A DNA stretch of 5,955 nt, from contig JAGGUF010000076.1 of assembly GCA_021158595.1 (NCBI GenBank), positions 1 to 5,955 on the forward strand. Direction: 5' to 3'. A model generated the notes under the pieces. The model ran no database searches. It was not told the origin of the DNA and saw only the letters and a list, made by a program, of their open reading frames with translations. A program made the position numbers and the translations under genes. The stretch comes from a bacterium. Its GTDB lineage: Bacteria; Patescibacteriota; Minisyncoccia; Minisyncoccales; GCA-002788555. Of this stretch, positions 4,103 through 5,955 are shown piece after piece (positions within the stretch are counted from its first letter, which is position 1; every line of letters begins with the position of its first letter).

Positions 4103-5422
4103 ATGAGAATAAGAACCATTATCTTAGGAGCAGGAGGAAGAGATTTCTTTCATTTTTTGAGAGTTTACAAAGAAAATCCAAAATATAAGGTAATGGCTTT
4201 TACTGCTACCCAAATTCCTTTTATTGAGAAAAGAAAATTTCCTAAAGAATTGGCGGGTCGCTTTTATAAAAAAGATATTCCTATTTATCCTGAGAAGGAA
4301 TTACCAAAATTAATTGAAAAATTGAAGATAAAAGAGGTAAATTTTGCTTATAGTGATGTTCCTTATGAGCATTTAAATAAATTACGGAAGATAACAGAAA
4401 AATTAAAAGCCAGGTTTCGTTTGCTAAAGCCAGAAGAAACAATGTTAAAGTCTAAGAAATTCGTGATTTCAGTTTGCGGCAGCAGAACCGGAGCCGGAAA
4501 GGGAACATTGGTGAAAAGAATTTTATCCTTTTTAAAAAAATTGAATAAAAGAACTGTTATTATTCGTCATCCGATGTCTTACGGAAATATAAAAGAGAAG
4601 GCGGTAGAGAGATTTGCCAATTTAAAAGATTTACAAAAAAGGGAAATTACTCTGGAAGAAAGAGAAGAATATGAAAGGCATTTAAAAAAGGGTTTTATTG
4701 TTTATGCTGGCTATGATATGGAAAGAATTTTAAGAAGGGCTGAAAGGGAGGCGGAAATAATTTTGTGGAACGGAGGCAATAATGATTTCCCTTTTATTAA
4801 GCCCAACTATCAAATTGTTGTTGCTGACGCCAGAAGACCAGGTCATGAAATAAAGTATTTCCCTTCAGATATCACGACAAGATTGGCAGATCTTTTAATA
4901 ATAAACAAGGTTGATGTTGTGCCCAAAAGAAATGTTGAAATTGTCAAAAATAATTTAAGAAAGTTAAATAAAAGAGCAAAAATTTTGTTGGCCAGAATGA
5001 AATTGATAATAGATAAACCGGAGTTAGTTAAAAATAAAGTTGTTTTATGTATTGAAGATGGTCCTACTCTTACCCATGGTGGATTGCCTACTGGAGCCGC
5101 TTTTCAGGCAGCCAAAGAATTAAAGGCCAAAAAAATAATAGATCCAAGAAAATCTGCCTCAGGATTGATAAGGGATACCTTTGAAAAATATCCACATTTG
5201 AAAAAATGCTTGCCGGCGGTTGGTTACAGTAGAGAGCAATTAAAAGATCTGGAGACTACTATTGAGAAGACAAAATGTGATTCACTTGTTGTTGCTACCC
5301 CAATTGATCTTTCAAAGATAATAAAAATTGAAAAACCAATAGTTAGAGTAAATTATGAAATTGAAGAAATTGGTCCTTGGAAAATTGAGACAATTTTAAA
5401 TAAATTAAATTATAAAGTATAG
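4103..5422 (+). CDS. Cyclic 2,3-diphosphoglycerate synthetase-like P-loop NTPase (COG2403 family)
   Basis: This 439-aa soluble protein has an N-terminal Rossmann-like part (IILGAGGRDFFHF, 6-18; AFTATQIP, 32-39). A P-loop NTPase domain follows, with GSRTGAGKGT (126-135), RHPMSYG (155-161), WNGGNND (222-228), DARRPGHE (242-249), NKVD (268-271) and EDGPTLTHGG (318-327). It ends in a conserved VATPIDL/RVNYE segment. The motif order is that of archaeal cyclic 2,3-diphosphoglycerate synthetase and the related predicted GTPases of COG2403. In methanogens that enzyme uses ATP to cyclise 2,3-bisphosphoglycerate into a compatible solute. The actual substrate here is unproven; NKVD could instead mean GTP use. 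I chose ATG 4103, behind a GAAGG at 4088-4092, over the in-frame ATG 4073, which lies in the terminator loop. The gene looks more AT-rich than fusA. Confidence 0.8.
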   Translation: MRIRTIILGAGGRDFFHFLRVYKENPKYKVMAFTATQIPFIEKRKFPKELAGRFYKKDIPIYPEKELPKLIEKLKIKEVNFAYSDVPYEHLNKLRKITEKLKARFRLLKPEETMLKSKKFVISVCGSRTGAGKGTLVKRILSFLKKLNKRTVIIRHPMSYGNIKEKAVERFANLKDLQKREITLEEREEYERHLKKGFIVYAGYDMERILRRAEREAEIILWNGGNNDFPFIKPNYQIVVADARRPGHEIKYFPSDITTRLADLLIINKVDVVPKRNVEIVKNNLRKLNKRAKILLARMKLIIDKPELVKNKVVLCIEDGPTLTHGGLPTGAAFQAAKELKAKKIIDPRKSASGLIRDTFEKYPHLKKCLPAVGYSREQLKDLETTIEKTKCDSLVVATPIDLSKIIKIEKPIVRVNYEIEEIGPWKIETILNKLNYKV

Positions 5423-5480
5423 GTTGAATGCAAAATAAAAGTTGACAGCTAATAGAGGAAGATTTCCCTCCCCCACCTAT

Positions 5481-5511
5481 ATCCTCCCCCTCCCAGAGGG
5501 AGGGGGAGGAT
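5481..5511. repeat. Perfect 14-bp palindrome module with AGA loop
   Basis: ATCCTCCCCCTCCC (5481-5494) pairs perfectly with 5498-5511 around AGA. It is the counterpart of 74-102. It is the first strong hairpin after the stop at 5422 and so the likeliest 3' end of that transcript. Confidence 0.85.
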
Positions 5512-5662
5512 TGGGGAAGGATCCCCTCTGTAGCCTCCCCTTAGAAAAAAGAGAGGATCCCTTCCATATCCTCCCCCTTAGAAAAAGGAGAGGATTACCT
5601 CCCCTCAATATCCTCCCTCTCCCTGTGGGAGGGGGAGGATAAAGGTGGGACTCCTTCCTCCA

Positions 5663-5695
5663 ATCCTCCCCCTTCCCTTTGGGAAGGGGGAGGAT
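5663..5695. repeat. Perfect 15-bp palindrome module with TTT loop
   Basis: ATCCTCCCCCTTCCC (5663-5677) pairs perfectly with 5681-5695 around TTT. It corresponds to 166-200, with near-identical flanks on both sides (CTCCTTC(C)TCCA before, AGGTGGGGGATAGGAATTT after). Confidence 0.9.
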
Positions 5696-5722
5696 ACAGG
5701 TGGGGGATAGGAATTTTCTTCC

Positions 5723-5746
5723 TTCCTACTTCCTACTTCCTACTTC
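5723..5746 (-). repeat. Heptanucleotide tandem array, unit TTCCTAC (reverse of GAAGTAG)
   Basis: Three perfect units (5723-5743) are followed by TTC. The array is the exact reverse complement of the array at 30-53 and is followed by ACCTCTTAGGTGGGG, which also mirrors the left flank of that copy. The array thus keeps its orientation relative to the ACCTAAG end motif but not relative to the hairpin core. Confidence 0.9.
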
Positions 5747-5812
5747 ACCTCTTAGGTGGGGAAGGAAATTAGTTTTTATCTTTACGCTGTAGTTTTGTGG
5801 TTAAATTTTTGT

Positions 5813-5867
5813 TTTGAGATTTAAGATTTGGATTTGAGTTTTGACATTTGAGATTTTAATTTGTAAT
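5813..5867 (+). repeat. Degenerate AT-rich heptamer tract (TTTGAGA-like)
   Basis: The tract can be divided into TTTGAGA, TTTAAGA, TTTGGA (6 nt), TTTGAGT, TTTGACA, TTTGAGA, TTTTAAT and TTGTAAT. The 7-bp phase is kept apart from one 6-mer. It is a third, unrelated heptamer family beside GAAGTAG and CGCTCC(C/A). The rest of 5761-5877 is AT-rich and shows no gene. Confidence 0.6.
5841..5867 (+). promoter_or_regulatory. Candidate sigma-70 promoter of the last gene
   Basis: A perfect -35 box TTGACA (5841-5846) is followed after 15 nt by TGTAAT (5862-5867), which matches five of six -10 positions. The spacer is shorter than the usual 17. The predicted start would be near 5874, only a few bases before the ATG at 5878, implying a leaderless or nearly leaderless mRNA. 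The TTGACA is also one unit of the heptamer tract, so it may be coincidental. Confidence 0.35.
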
Positions 5868-5877
5868 TTAAAATTAT

Positions 5878-5955
5878 ATGGTAATTCTTCCACCAGGAAC
5901 AGGAGGATTTCTAAATCCTCAAAAAATTGTAGATGAGATTGGAGTTGTAGAACAA
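5878..5955 (+). CDS. N-terminal fragment of a putative class I SAM-dependent methyltransferase (truncated by window)
   Basis: Only 26 codons are visible before the window ends, with no stop. The ATG at 5878 is the first in frame after a TAA at 5869-5871. The peptide begins MVILPPGTGGFLNP and continues QKIVDEIGVVEQ. From memory of CPR genomes, a GGFL(N/D)PEKI(L/V)..(L/I)G(I/V) opening typically precedes the glycine-rich SAM-binding motif (VADFGCG-like) of small Rossmann methyltransferases. That motif would fall just beyond the window, so the call is a family-level inference from the N-terminus only. No Shine-Dalgarno precedes the start; a promoter-like TTGACA lies 31 nt upstream of it. Confidence 0.5.
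   Translation, partial: MVILPPGTGGFLNPQKIVDEIGVVEQ

Larger units (their letters stand above)
5463..5760. repeat. Composite intergenic repeat cluster, copy B
   Basis: This is a second, longer mosaic of the family seen at 1-263, in the same core orientation. It opens with TTTCCCTCCCCCACCTA and closes with AGGTGGGGGATAGGAATTTT, a TTCCTAC array and CTTAGGTGGGG. Between these are five hairpins: 5481-5511 (14-bp perfect stem, AGA loop), 5521-5558 (arms at the ends, wobble), 5568-5595 (TTAGAAAAA loop), 5610-5640 (TGT loop, one wobble) and 5663-5695 (15-bp perfect stem, TTT loop). Copy A has three hairpins, so module number varies between copies. The modules may also terminate transcription of the cPGS-like gene, although none is followed by a T-run. 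No coding capacity is apparent. Confidence 0.85.

Noticed and set aside
5442..5447. TTGACA after the cPGS-like gene as a promoter
   Set aside because: The position of the expected -10 is occupied by CCTCCCCC repeat sequence.
5442..5642. 66-codon open frame on the plus strand with PLP.GGGG repeats
   Set aside because: It lies entirely over repeat cluster B; the periodic peptide comes from the CCTCCCCC modules.
1..5762. Composite transposon carrying the str operon
   Set aside because: The end repeats are dispersed intergenic modules, no transposase lies in the block, and the cargo is an essential translation operon.

Overview
This window looks like a chromosomal segment of a Candidate Phyla Radiation (Patescibacteria, probably Parcubacteria-like) bacterium. 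The assignment is inferred from several features together: a long-form S12, a short S7, a minimal FtsB/DivIC-like protein, gene starts without clear Shine-Dalgarno sites, and a truncated gene at the right edge whose N-terminus (GGFLNPQKIVDEIGV) resembles CPR methyltransferases. Genes are read with the standard code: fusA ends at TGA and has no internal TGA.

Layout, left to right. Positions 1-263 hold an intergenic repeat cluster: G/C-rich hairpins of the ATCCTCCCCC...GGGGGAGGAT type, flanked by 7-bp tandem arrays. All complete genes then lie on the + strand. They are an FtsB/DivIC-like septum protein (336-734), tRNA-Gly(CCC) (742-813), rpsL (823-1242), rpsG (1260-1700) and fusA (1736-3817). 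This is a str operon without tuf, with a cell-division gene and a tRNA inserted tightly in front of it.

A structured 285-nt spacer (3818-4102) follows. It holds a nested inverted repeat, a long hairpin overlapping a possible 35-codon ORF, and a textbook intrinsic terminator ending only 15 nt before the next start codon. The next gene (4103-5422) encodes a homologue of archaeal cyclic 2,3-diphosphoglycerate synthetase / COG2403 predicted GTPase. It appears more AT-rich than the str operon.

Positions 5423-5877 hold a second, longer copy of the hairpin/heptamer cluster and then an AT-rich tract that is also roughly 7-bp periodic. The methyltransferase-like gene starts at 5878 and runs off the window.

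The front half is a translation module: glycine decoding, the S12 and S7 proteins of the 30S subunit, and the translocase EF-G. The most notable signals are (a) the repeat system built from palindromes plus unrelated arrays that share a 7-bp period, (b) a possible attenuator controlling the cPGS-like gene, (c) the tRNA-to-rpsL junction, which would give a 9-nt leader after tRNA 3' processing, and (d) a sharp codon-usage switch inside fusA.
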